64,000 bases of DNA from Azorinus chamasolen. Lineage: Eukaryota; Mollusca; Bivalvia; Cardiida; Solecurtidae. The position numbers and the translations under genes were made by a program. The notes under the pieces are model-generated. The model saw only the letters and a program-made list of their open reading frames with translations. It had not been told where the DNA came from and ran no database searches. Within the stretch, counting starts at the first letter, position 1. Each line of letters opens with the position of its first letter. Shown here piece after piece: positions 33,371-44,013 of this stretch. The stretch lies in NCBI GenBank assembly GCA_963576725.1, contig OY755241.1, forward strand, positions 23,720,449 to 23,784,448, written 5' to 3'.

Positions 33371-35580
33371 GCTTGAAACATATAGCTGTAAACGCAGGTG
33401 GTTGCTGACTGCAGATAAAACTAATGCAGAAAACTCTTATGGGAGCTTTCTGCATTACTTTTGGTCTGCGTTAAGCTTCCACGTGCCCTACAAACCAATT
33501 ATGAGACCGCTGTTTGATGGTCACTAAAGACAAATTCTACTGTAAGTAATCACAGAGATGCAGAGGAACAGCTCTATGAATGCTTAAATAAAGCTATAGT
33601 GAATCTACAACACATCGTTTAATATTTACATTCGCCCTGCAACGTCCTTATATAACCTTATTCTAAAAACAAAGTTGCATTTTCCCATGAACGTTCATTT
33701 CAATACCAATCCGTTGAATATATAAGAAATACAATGGAATATAAATATAAGAAATGAATGACGTTCTCCCGGTGTTCATGAGGTTATGCAACGCATAGCT
33801 TTACGAGCAAAGATTCACGTGAAGCCCTTCGGGCTTCACTAACTTTGCTCGTAAAGCTATGCGTTGCATAACCTCATGAACACCGGAAGCACGTCATTCA
33901 TTTCTTAATCAATTACTACCAAATCAATTGGCCCAACACTTTTTATTGCTGTTATGTAACAGAATTTTGTACCGGCTTCAATTTAGATTAATTATATTTT
34001 TGGTGCATATCAGTAATTACAAAAAATATCAAACTTCAAAACACAAATTACTAGCATATATTATAACCAATTACATGATACAATCAATTACATTACAAAA
34101 ATAAAACAATAAACTATAACTGTGAACAACTACTACGGTCCGAGCCAGCGAGACGGCAGGTCAATGCTTCAAACTGCAAAAATGTGCTTGGAACACAATC
34201 ACCAAGTCATGTAATGGAACTGCACAAATGTTAGCTATAACACTAGAATATGCGATTTGTCATGATACCCTAAGCATCAAATCCTGCTGAAACTTACAGT
34301 TTGAATATATCTCAACGCTTTCGTAACTTCAAACCTAGGTCTCAGTCTTTGTTCAATACTATGCTTGAAATATTTATCCAAGCAAGTGCGGAACCTTTTG
34401 CTCTGACACCTTTCTTGAACAGTGCATGAAACCTATTTGTCTGCAACCTACTTGAAGCATTTAATAAAACCTACTGTTTTGAAACCTGCTTGGAGTATGC
34501 TCCGAGTGCGTGCTCGAAACACAACCTCAAGCAGATGATTCAGCAATAATTTGGACCCTAAGCACTATATGTTGGTGCTTTTCACCAAACCAGCTTCAGA
34601 CCGAATATAACCCCACACTATATCACGACATCAGTCTAAGCATGCCTCAGCTAATCTCAGTCCGCTATGGAAATAGCAGTTAAATGTTATTATTAGGCTG
34701 TTGGACGGTCTCAACCCAATGTGTACATTGCCTATTCAGAATAAAAGGTAACTGCACAAATACATCGCCCGAGCAGGCGCTATATTCGCTCGTTGTTATC
34801 CTTAAAGAATGCAATACTCTATCAGACAACAACCAACGTTAAAGCTTCTGTTGATAAGAAACAGTTACTGAAGACCCTTATTCATATTCAGTCCCCCGAT
34901 CACGTAGTAAGCAGCTGTGATCGTTGTATCAGTGTGCACCAGTCTAAACATTTATATACAGCTTCCATTACAATGACTAACTTTCACAAAATTAGCATAT
35001 TAACAGTGTTTCATTCATTTAAATTCATTTGACCAACCGCCGCACTTGTTTGACAATATACAAAGTAATAACTTTTGTATGGTATAAAGCAAACAAAATT
35101 AAGACCTTTGATACACAAAAAATAATCAAATTTAACAAACAATTGTAACCAACATTGAAAGGGGAAATGACTAAAACTGCTTACCTAGCGATATTTTACT
35201 ACAGAGTTTCGTTGACAACATTTGAATATTGCATATTCATCTCTTGCATTATAAAATCACAGGCTAATGATCTAAATTTCATGTTACTCATACAATGTGA
35301 AATAGGCCTATCAGCTGAACTACAAGAAAGTAAATTTTCCCCTCATATAAATGCCTTTTTACGCATTTGCTAACAGAGAAGACCCAGATCAGACGGCTAT
35401 TATAGGGGCCGTCTGAACACTATGTATTTGCTTATGGAATCTTATAGATTTGTTTGTTTAATTTCTAAAATGACTACGATGTTACATTTTCCATATTACA
35501 CTATAATTACATGTATGATGTTCATGAATATTCAGTAGGTATTGAAAATGGACTAATTATAAAACAGGGAAATGGATAAA
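33370..35580. repeat. Segmental repeat unit C
   Basis: Starts with the M2 copy (caggtggttgctgactgcag...) and continues through gaacagctctatgaatgc, the caaatcaattggcccaac block, gtgcttggaacacaatcacc, and the 240-bp block at 34782-35018 that is nearly identical to 28756-28995. It ends with an M1 remnant (35338-35578). It carries the palindrome at 33748-33908, absent from A and B. Confidence 0.75.
33748..33908. repeat. 161-bp near-perfect palindrome
   Basis: Arms run from aagaaatgaatgacgt and ggtgttcatgaggttatgca inward to tcacgtgaagcccttcgggc, mirrored by gggcttcact ... tgcataacctcatgaacacc ... acgtcattcatttctt. Present only in segmental unit C, so it inserted after the duplications. Likely a hairpin/foldback element. 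Confidence 0.88.
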
Positions 35581-35581
35581 T

Positions 35582-35715
35582 GTGCTTATTCAGATACTAA
35601 AATCGTCATTACGCCACCAAATACATAGTTCTGAACACTCTTCAGAATTGCCTCGAAGAGACAATTCTGAAGAGTGGTCATACCATAGGGTTTTGGTGGA
35701 TAAAGAGATTAAGGA
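35582..35715. repeat. M3 MITE
   Basis: cgccaccaaatacatagttctgaacactcttcagaattgcctcgaagagacaattctgaagagtggtcataccatagggttttggtgg forms the typical M3 hairpin. Confidence 0.75.
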
Positions 35716-35719
35716 GTTG

Positions 35720-36757
35720 TTCTTAAACATGTTGCTCAATCGTGCAAACATAACTATTTGCTTAATACCAAATTCAAAATGGAATCAAATATGTATCAAA
35801 ATGCATAATGATAAGGAACAAACTAAACATAAATACTTAAATGTAAGAAGGTGATTTACTGATTTTGTTTAAAAAAAGAAACATTTTTCACGATTTGCAG
35901 AAAACTATTGGAATATGAGGTATTTTCTTATGATTCTTACTGCATTTGGGCTATTAATTTTTACATTCTAGCGCCAATCTATAGCTGTAGCCAAAAATAA
36001 CATGTTTTTAAGTACCAATACATTATGAAGTTGTCACAGAAACGCAAACATAGCTGTGGCCAAAAATAAGCAACAAGTTTTTATATACAAATACATATTG
36101 AAGTTATCATAGAATCCAACATAACCGTGGCCATAAATATGAGCAACACATGTATTTATCACAGAAGCATAAACATAGTTGTAGCCAACATTAAGAGCAA
36201 CGTGGTATTTATTGTAAATTTGCCCTTTACTCTCATGACAAACAATAATACCATGAATATGAATTAGATAAATTGTTATAATATTCTGTTTGCAAAATTC
36301 AGTGTTGAATGGGTTAAATTGTAACACTATTTACAATGGCAAACCTAATCAAATGTTTCACCAAGTTATTTGTCATTATTATACCTCACGTCACTTTCAT
36401 ATACATGTACAAAGTTTCCATATACCTGCCATGAAACAACCTGTACTGTTCCATGCAATATTATATTGTGTGGTTAACATTACGTCTAGATCAGTGAGCG
36501 CTTATTAAACTTTGTGCATTCGTCCCTTGCAATTTGATCACCAAACATCATATTGACTGTATTTTTTAAAAAAAAAGTGTTCAATAATTTGAGAAATGAA
36601 ATGGTTTGCGAATACTTAGGGAAAGATCTGTAAAGTTTGGACACTAGAAATGACACTGCAGGTACCAAATGTGTAATGAATAGAAGTGTGATACAGGGTA
36701 CAAGAAGCTTTATTTATAGTCGGTTATGTAAATCATAATGAAGCTGTTCTGTGATTT
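35720..36757. other. Intergenic, no gene seen
   Basis: Three loose repeats of catagctgtggccaaaaataag.. type (about 35982-36190, gtagccaaaaataa / gtggccaaaaataagcaac / gtggccataaatatgagcaac) suggest a decayed tandem array. An M1 right-end relic lies near 36300 (tgaatgggttaaa). No coding sequence recognised. Confidence 0.5.
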
Positions 36758-36979
36758 TTAAACCCATTACCATATAGGCTATTTTTTAGAATCAATCGAT
36801 TTGAATAAATCTACTGCAAAGGAGCATTTACTAGAAAACAGCAACATTTTAGAATAATGAAACCATCGTAATAAACAGAGCAATTGCTCCTAAGGAGCAA
36901 ATGCTCTATTTGTCACAACGATTTCAAAAAAAGACTTTTACAGAGGCGTCAAAAGGCGTCATATGAGGGAATGGGTTAA
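36758..36979. repeat. M4 MITE
   Basis: TTAA ends, acccattaccatataggc left, atatgagggaatggg right. Palindrome gaaaccatcgtaataaacagagcaattgctcc / ggagcaaatgctctatttgtcacaacgatttc. Confidence 0.82.
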
Positions 36980-37239
36980 GCACCGAGTACAACTTTTGCT
37001 TCAAACTTTATTGTTGTCATTGAATGCATGTTTTTGCTGATGACATTGCTTGTGATGTTCGGTTTAATTGAATAAATATCACATCCCGTGGAGGGCGACA
37101 TATTGGCTAACCCCTTTGTGGACAATTACCAATCCTAGGTTGACCTTACCTGCACAAACACGTGATACCCTTATCGAATGTTGTTATCTTATTCAATTCT
37201 CTCCCACTGACACCGTTTGGCGTCTCTGTAAAAGTACGT

Positions 37240-37432
37240 GTAACCCATTATCTCCTACTGAAGCGTTTTGACTCCTCTGTAAAGGTCTTTTTTCAAACCA
37301 ATGTGATAAATTTATCACAATGGTTTCAAAGCTATACAATTCTAAAATTCTCCTTTTCTATAGTTCATGCCCCCTTTTGGTACATTTATTCAAAGAGGTT
37401 TGGTCTCAAATAGTCTAGGAGAGAATCAGTTA
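37240..37432. repeat. M4 MITE, loop deleted
   Basis: acccattatctcctactgaag left, aggagagaatcagttaa right, hairpin shortened to aaaccaatgtgataaatttatcacaatggttt. Confidence 0.72.
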
Positions 37433-37955
37433 AGTAGTGGAAATGGAACAGCTTTACTTACGTAAATAGTGTAAGCCCAGATTATATTTTCCGTTACCTT
37501 TCAACACTACTGACCGATGTATTATGACTTTAGTAAACAGACTGGATTTAAGATCCAAAACATTTGACAAGATTCCCCAACACTGATTTTTTACGTTTCG
37601 CCCAGACTTGTCCCTCGCCGTGGGAACCTTATGCTTTTTAACTCTTCCAACCCGAAATACACATGCAATGTAAAGTACCTGGTTATAGTCTACTTTCAGT
37701 CCGAATGACCGCTCAGCCGACTGTACATTTACAAACAGTGTAGACCCAGGTCAGGGTTTGCACTACTAGAATAGTAGAAGCTTGGAATAAACAATGTTCA
37801 GTACATCCTGTCCACAGCGAAAAGAAGTCCAATTATGGGGATTTTAGACGGATGGAAGCTTAATGCAGAATGAAAGTGATGTAGGTCTTCTAGGATCTAT
37901 ATATTTCATTTGCATCCTGCAGTATGGAAACAATTCCTCTTACATACCTCCATGT

Positions 37956-38626
37956 TTATGGATCATAAGGAAACCAGTCCTTGGAAAACTGGGTATCTAT
38001 TTTATTGATAAATTCTTTAATATCTGTCATCCTTGTACCAACCTCAAAGCGGTATTTGTTCGGAAACTTCAACTGATCATCTTTTTTCAGATCCCAGAAG
38101 CACACAGGTAGCCCATGTGTAAGCACCCCTAACACCTGTGGGAACTCTGGATTTCTGCAGTCGATAAGGGGTCCACCTGATGCACCTTTCTCAGAATAAC
38201 AGTTAATAATAACATTGTGTCTGGCATCATAGCCTGCATAACCAAAGTCAACTAGATGCGGATATTTCCCATTTGCCCGTAATGCTTGTTTAAGACTGAG
38301 ACTATTTTGTTCCATAAATCTATGGGCTTCAGAAATAATTGGTGAATTTTGAGGGATAACCTGACAACAATAATCTAAATGCTTTTTTGTTTCACAGTCT
38401 GGATTGCCATATCCAATCAGGGACAGACTTGTTATATTTCCCTCAATATTTCCAGATGACAAGGGAAGAGGACATGGAAGATTCTCGTCTGGGTTGTCAA
38501 TCATAAGAATAGCAATATCTAGTTGATCATCGTAGCGATAATCATTATCGAGCTTGTACTTAGGTGGTGAGTGTTGTCTGATGTTTTCACCGAAGTGCAC
38601 AGACACCGATTCTAGGTTCCGCCGAT
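37956..38626 (-). CDS. Trypsin-like serine protease, C-terminal exon (Asp and Ser boxes)
   Basis: Minus-strand last exon. The acceptor is AATCTGTTTCAG just upstream (plus 38627-38638) and the stop TAA lies at plus 37958-37956. It starts with two bases that, with the G left by the upstream exon, make GAT. The peptide has YDDQLDIAILMIDNP (catalytic-Asp region, cf. DIAL) and GASGGPLIDCR (Ser nucleophile, cf. GDSGGP, with Ala for Asp). A conserved-looking VLGVLTHGLP follows, where trypsin folds have VxGIxSxG. Cys are few and not in the chymotrypsin disulfide pattern. Fold family is clear. Substrate is unknown. The ORF upstream of the acceptor is intron. Confidence 0.88.
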
Positions 38627-38649
38627 CTGAAACAGATTTAGAATACACT

Positions 38650-38855
38650 TTAACCAAGAGCAACAGATAAATATGCGTACTCATATACTAAAATTGTCAT
38701 TTCTCCGCCAAACCAAATATTTTGACCAATCTTTAGATTCGCATTCGTTCCTTTGAACAAGTCCAAAGGGTCGTCTCTTTGAGATAATTCTAAGGAGTAG
38801 TCACAACATAGGGTTTGATGGAGAAAAGTTGTTATTTTTGGACTGGACCTCTGTT
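38650..38855. repeat. M3 MITE
   Basis: tctccgccaaaccaaatattttgacc / tagtcacaacatagggtttgatggag hairpin, right end ttggactggacctctgtt. Confidence 0.75.
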
Positions 38856-38980
38856 AAACTTTTTCCTGATATAAATGCCTTTCCACACCATTGAAAACGG
38901 AAACACTCCTATGGAACCTGCTTAATCAGGATATGCTCTGTTTGCTTATGAAGCACAGGCGTAGGAGCGTTTTCAATATT

Positions 38981-39008
38981 GGGGGGGGGGGGGGGGCGGG
39001 GGGGGGGC
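38981..39008. repeat. Poly-G tract (G16-C-G10)
   Basis: Sixteen G, one C, then ten G, in otherwise AT-rich DNA. It has strong G-quadruplex potential. Length is likely polymorphic or affected by sequencing error. Confidence 0.95.
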
Positions 39009-39159
39009 AAACTTAGTAGGGAGGGGTGTAATGGCGGGGAGATTTCACAGAGAAAAAATGCGATATATTTGCTCTTGTAACTCAAAACTTCCAGTGGTTG
39101 ATATAAAAATACTTTTTTTTTAAAAAAAAAAACATGATGCAGTCAGGGGAACGGAAAAA

Positions 39160-39255
39160 TGCCTCTGATGGGATTCGATCCCGTTGCGCGCAGGTTAATC
39201 TCTGACTTTCAGTCTTCTGTGTAATCACTGGTGCCCAAGTGCGTCACAACGAAAT
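39160..39255 (-). repeat. Possible decayed tRNA-derived SINE head
   Basis: The minus strand has a B-box-like GGGATCGAATCCC and an upstream A-box-like stretch (ccagtgattacacagaag). No matched acceptor ends. Weak. Confidence 0.3.
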
Positions 39256-39790
39256 TTGGTTTTTCACTGATCCGTCACGACTTTTCTCGTACAGCTGTGG
39301 CGGAACGGTTGGGAAAGTGTCACGGACTGTATGTGAAAGAAGACTAAAGAACAAACAATCGCAGAAGAATCTACAATATAATCAGTGTAACGCATTTGTT
39401 TTTATTCCTTATTGTTGACATCGTTGTTAAAGTGATAGCGAATATTACGCTAAATACATTTCTAGCTATTTACTCGGCAATTGTAATATTATTGTGTTTT
39501 ATCGGTAAGAATTGTTTCAACGCGTATTCTTGGAATAGACTAGGAAAATAAGAATCATTTAACCCAGAGTCATGTTGAATTTGATTCATAATATATATGA
39601 AAACTTAGTTACCACTGACGAGACGTTAGTCGAAACATGTTTGGTTTATTGATAGTTTAAATTAAATTTAGAAGAAATTTAGAAGAAACAGAGGCGTGTT
39701 AAGTTGACATCTTTTTCCTGTTTTTCGCACTGGAGTCGGTCCGGCTTTTGCCGGGTTATAGTGTATATATATATATATAACAATATTAAT

Positions 39791-40075
39791 ATTCTGAAAA
39801 TGGGTGATCCTTCGAAAGCAGCAACTGCAAAAAGAGAAAATTGCAGATTCGGTTTTATTGAATCTGTTCATGAGTAGTAATTAAAAGTGAAACACTACTC
39901 ATGCCCCTTAGCACCGGCTTAAGCAGTATTTAATTTTCAAAACAAATAGCATCAAAATGGCCAGAAAATATAACAACACTGAGAATGAAGTACGGGGCGA
40001 CTTTTTACAGCCGCCACACAAGCACTTAACACCTGCTGTTGTGAAGTACATATATTCTGAAAATGGGTGATCTGA
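39791..40075 (+). repeat. PLE pseudo-LTR unit plus start of a second
   Basis: attctgaaaatgggtgatcc at 39791 and again at 40054 (tandem, 263-bp spacing). Between them are the gagtagt...actactc hairpin, caccggcttaagcagtattt, and acttaacacctgctgttgtgaa. The same unit occurs at 44201 and 44481 and, inverted, at 51918-52078 and 47103-47190. Confidence 0.75.
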
Positions 40076-40338
40076 AGTCTGGTCGATACAGTGTCACGGT
40101 TGCGGAAACGGTTTTGAAAGAATTGTAACGGTTTGCTTACTACATTTTCTTAAATGTAATATTTTCTTTTTCCTTCGAATATTGTCAAAGAGACCATAGA
40201 ATGGACACTGTTTGGTCTACTTTTGAGCTTACAAAGTGACTAATACTTTGTAAAATACTAATAAAGACAAATAGAAATATCAACGTAAATGATGTAACTT
40301 GCCGAACGAAATGAATGTGTTTCGTCAGTTAAAGTTGC

Positions 40339-40791
40339 ATGAGACATATTCTACATTTGTTTTATTTTAAGGAGAAAAGCATCTGCATTTACTGCAAATT
40401 AAAGTTTGAAACGGACAAATACACCATTCTGCATTGCTTACAAGCCCACAGTGAACAGAAAATATCATTTCGAACGATTTTACACAATGTTTCAATTGGA
40501 AACAAAGTACAGAAAAAGTACAAACGTACATCCTTTGACACTGCGGGGGAGAACATCCGTGGCGATACGTACGAGTTAATTTACACCCGGAAAGTACCGT
40601 TTTGCAATGTCCAAGAACACCAGACGTCAAGAGTCCAATGGACAATCACGAATAAATTTACGCGCATGTACCGTTTTGGATTACAAGGCATACACGTCAT
40701 AAAAGCACAATGCAACATATTTCAAATGTTACAAACAAATAGCATGGAAATAATTCTAAGAACGTATGTTTCGGCTACATGCATAACATAA
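40339..40791 (+). CDS. 150-aa ORF with a zinc-finger-like start, unknown
   Basis: ATG to TAA open frame of 150 codons. Near the N-terminus CIYCKLKFETDKYTILHCLQ has a C-x2-C and, further on, H residues in a C2H2-like spacing (H at LHC and AH). The rest is basic, rich in T, K and Y, without a known domain. It lies on the opposite strand inside the protease intron and between PLE fragments. It could be a zinc-finger-starting gene of mobile origin or a host single-exon gene. Length and composition favour real coding sequence, now or in the past. Confidence 0.45.
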   Translation: MRHILHLFYFKEKSICIYCKLKFETDKYTILHCLQAHSEQKISFRTILHNVSIGNKVQKKYKRTSFDTAGENIRGDTYELIYTRKVPFCNVQEHQTSRVQWTITNKFTRMYRFGLQGIHVIKAQCNIFQMLQTNSMEIILRTYVSATCIT

Positions 40792-41149
40792 TTAAAGCAC
40801 ATTTCATTTGTTTATATTTGCATTTTACAAACACGCAACTTGGATGAAAAATCATGTAGAAGCTTATTTACACAATGCACCGACTGCCCATTGCTTCCAC
40901 TGTAGCACCACATACATCTTAAAATTTGCCGAATAAAACAAGCTCAAATTAAAGACACTCGTGAACAGCTTTAATTATTCACACCAATTACAAATAAGCT
41001 TTTAGATCAAAGCATTGCTACACAGTGTAACATTATCTTTCTGCCCATTGTGCTAATTGCTAATAATGTATTGCTTCTTGCATTCAGCTAGGACTCAGAT
41101 CACACGGAAAGTAACGCAGCATCTGATCGGGATCCAGGTTTGGGTCCAG

Positions 41150-41460
41150 ACCAAGTAACTTGGGATTGTAATTCTGATCCAAGCATTTACCAGATCAGAT
41201 GCTGCGTAACTCGGTGTCTGACATTGATTTAAGCATCAATTCAGGCCAGATGATTATTAACTCGGCGTCTGATCTAGATCATAGCATTGATGTAGATCAG
41301 ATGCTGAGTAACTTGGCATCCGATCTTGATCCTAGCATATATGCAGATCAGATACTGAGTAACTCGACATCTGATCTGTGATCCAGATCATACGCTAAAT
41401 AACTCGACAATGGATCTCGTCCAAACATTGATCGAGATCAGATGCTGAGTAACTCTGTCT
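41150..41460 (+). repeat. 51-bp minisatellite, partly open frame
   Basis: About five to six units of gatcagatgctgagtaactcgg-catctgatcttgatcc-type sequence. From 41199 to 41381 the frame is open and repeats a 17-residue motif (DQMLSNLASDLDPSIYA). It ends at a unit carrying an indel. A related single unit lies at 22552-22585. Confidence 0.8.
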
Positions 41461-41723
41461 GACTGTGAAACATGAACTTTTATTCCAATAAAACCACACA
41501 TAAGTAGTGCTAAAAATGCATTAAACGTGAAGTTAAAAATATCGTTAGCCATACCGTGACCCTTTCTTAAACGGGCCGTGACATAACAACCACGATCTTT
41601 ATCCAAACCGTTACACTTCTGTGCAGAATGCAGTAATTGTGATGGTATTGCTTTTTGACACTTACAACGAGTAAAAGGTCTCAGCTAAATAACTTTAACA
41701 AAGTCAAAATTCAAACAAAGGAC

Positions 41724-41760
41724 AGTGTGGTGTTTCCTGCATGACTCATTTTGTACTTAT
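41724..41760 (+). repeat. PLE 3'-terminal fragment
   Basis: gtgtggtgtttcctgcatgactcattttgtac matches the 3' terminal sequence at 54512-54548 and the inverted one at 50540-50575. Confidence 0.65.
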
Positions 41761-41849
41761 ATATTATTATGTACAAAATAGTTTTTAACCAACCGCACGT
41801 ATACTAAGGGTGCTAAGAAAATATGAGAGAAAAAAATTATTGAGCTTTC

Positions 41850-41905
41850 ACTGAGGACGGAACCCAAGTCCATCGTTATAACCCTTAGACCACACTGACA
41901 GGTAT
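41850..41905 (-). repeat. Possible tRNA-derived SINE fragment
   Basis: The minus strand reads cagtgtggtctaagggttataacg ... cttgggttccgtcctcagtg, resembling A and B boxes with mutations. Short and weak. Confidence 0.3.
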
Positions 41906-42165
41906 GTTTGGGAATGTTATTTTAATCAGTTATACTTAATTCACTAGCATTTACACTGAAACTGGATCGTGGCAGAAAAGAAAACAATAACCCCGACAAA
42001 AATATATGAATCAAAATAAATGAATATATATAAATAAAAACATGTCTTGCAGTAAATCATAGTTATTAAAAAGATTGGCTTTTGTACGAATACAGGACCG
42101 CAGACACGCATGGTCAAAATTCAAACCGTATAAGATTGGACTGCTTTTGCAGCCAAATAAATTGC

Positions 42166-42240
42166 TTTCTGTCGGTGTTTTAGTGATTGTGGCGTTTTGT
42201 GTGTTGCTTTTCCTGCTTGACTTTACTACTTTTTAATTCA
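42166..42240 (+). repeat. PLE 3' UTR fragment
   Basis: tctgtcggtgttttagtgattgtggcg ... ttcctgcttgactttactacttttt matches 46931-47000 and 52708-52778 (tctatcggtgttttggtggtggttgcg ... gcctgcttgactttactactttt). Confidence 0.7.
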
Positions 42241-42249
42241 TTCCAAATA

Positions 42250-43150
42250 TCAAATGTCAAGGCCTTACAATTTCAAAGATTTTCCTACCTATAGAAAACT
42301 GAAAGGGCCACTTTGTCCCTTGGGTCACATTTGGAACAAAATATCAAGGTCTAAGCCTTACAGTTTCGGAGAAGAATAAATTTTTAAAGATTTCCTATGA
42401 AAACATGATAAGCCTTGGGGCGGGGCCATTTTTTGTCCGGGGTCATAATTTGAACAATCGTTGTAGAGGACCATTTGATGATGCTACATACCAAATATCA
42501 AAGGTCTAGACCTTACAGTTTCGGAGCTGATTTGTAAAGATATTCCTATGAAAATTGATAAGACCCAGGGCGTCGCCATGTTTCGTCCAGGGGTTATTCG
42601 TTGGTCAATCATTGTAGAGGCCGTTAAATGATGCTACATACCAAATATCAAAGGCCAAGACCTTGCAGTTTTAGAGAAGATTTTTAAATATTTTCCTATG
42701 AAATACTAATAAGCCCAAAGGTGGGGCCATATTTAGTCCGGGTATCATAATTTGAACAGTCTTTGTAGAAGGCCATTAGATGATCCTACATACGAAATAT
42801 CAAAGGTCTAGGACTTACAATTTTAGAAAATAACATTTTTAAAGAATTCACTACGAAACCCTGATTAGCCCCGGAGCGAGGCCAGTTTTGGACTGGGGTC
42901 ATGACATGAACAATCTTTGTAGAGGACCATTAGTATCCGATCATGATACATACCAAATATCAAAGCTCATGGCTTTGTCTTTTCAGAGAGGAAGACGTTT
43001 AAGTAAATAATTATTGTTGACGATGCACTCGCACGACGAATGACGCACATACGCACGACGGCGGACGCCGGAGACAGCCTCTCATAATACATTTCCTTAC
43101 AGTAGGAAGTATAATGAATATGTCTCAGTTCCCACTATTTGTGGGAGACA
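42250..43150. repeat. ~155-bp tandem array, pearl-like architecture
   Basis: Core units marked by taccaaatatcaaaggtct at about 42489, 42639, 42790 and 42951, with ggggccat...gtccgggg...gtagaggaccatt between. The array is followed by a GACG/ACGG-rich stretch (43015-43075) and an end with cagttcccactatttgtgggagac hairpin-like sequence. Same layout of parts as the pearl elements but a different core. Confidence 0.65.
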
Positions 43151-43496
43151 TAAATATAGCCCTTCAGCAAAAGAAATCACTTGCATTATGAACTCCCTTA
43201 TAGCTTCAATTTACATCAATCATCTTTCTCCCTCTCATGAATCTATATTCGTAAATATTCGGTACTCGCGAATAACAAATAAAATTTTGACAAAGCTGTA
43301 GTTGAGTAAATCCAATATTCGAATGTATCATTGCAATACTACAAGGGATTTTGAAAAGGGCAAACACTGTAGAATCAGAGCTATATTATTTTATAAGTAA
43401 ACAGAGCATACTCTGATTTGGGTCTACTCTGTTTGAAAATGCACAACAAAATACCTTACTCTAATTGTTTAGAAAATTCATTTGTTCACTACTCAC

Positions 43497-43730
43497 CATG
43501 ATTTATTATATCACTGATGAGATGGAAGGCGGTGATAAGATATTTGCTACCAACCCGAAATGCTGTACCATATCTCCAAGGGCTACTTATTACACAAACT
43601 GATCTCATGAGCTCGCTGTAACATTCCACCTGACTCTGGGTCATGTTGTCGTTGTGCTCTTTCTTAAACTCATTGTTGTGCCAGAATTGGACATTGCCTA
43701 AAACAGAGTCAAGGCAATCCCTTATGTTCT
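43497..43730 (-). CDS. Trypsin-like serine protease, exon with catalytic His
   Basis: Minus-strand exon. The acceptor CTATTTTTCAG lies at plus 43731-43741, and the donor CATG|GTGAGT at plus 43496. 234 bp: two bases completing a codon, 77 codons, and one base. It encodes FRVGSKYLITAFHLISDI, where ITAFH stands for the LTAAH box with the catalytic His. It joins in frame to the exon ending at 37956, yielding the His-Asp-Ser order of a trypsin fold. The start (NIRDCLDSVLGN...) is an N-terminal extension with no signal peptide. The preceding exon must end in phase 1. Confidence 0.85.
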
Positions 43731-43784
43731 CTGAAAAATAGTATCCACATCCATGAGCAGTGTAGGCCTAACATAGCTGACAAA

Positions 43785-43935
43785 GCAATAGATATAAGTG
43801 CATATTCAACACTAAAATCGTTATTTCTCCACCAAACCCTGTGTTGTGACCACTCTTTAAATTTTTAAGACCATTCTTAAATGTGGTCCAAAACTTGAGA
43901 TAGGTGTGGAAAGATGGTTACTATTCTTGAGAAAT
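43785..43935. repeat. M3 MITE
   Basis: tctccaccaaaccctgtgttgtgaccactctttaaa on the left. The right arm is decayed (tgtggtccaaaacttgagataggtgtggaaag). Confidence 0.65.
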
Positions 43936-43937
43936 GT

Positions 43938-44013
43938 TAGCCCTTTCCCTGTTGCATGTACATATAAGAAATAACAACATCGTGTATACTTTTGACTGAA
44001 ATTATTTTAATGC
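43938..44013. repeat. M1 left-end fragment cut by a DNA element
   Basis: gttagccctttccctgttgcatgtacatataagaaataac, truncated where the inverted-repeat element begins at 44014. Confidence 0.55.

Larger units (their letters stand above)
38627..43496 (-). other. 4.9-kb intron of the protease gene, repeat-filled
   Basis: Contains an M3 copy, a G-tract, a PLE pseudo-LTR repeat, a zinc-finger-like ORF on the other strand, a 51-bp minisatellite, PLE 3' fragments and a tandem array, listed separately. Neither boundary conflicts with the phase-1 joining of the flanking exons. Confidence 0.7.
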
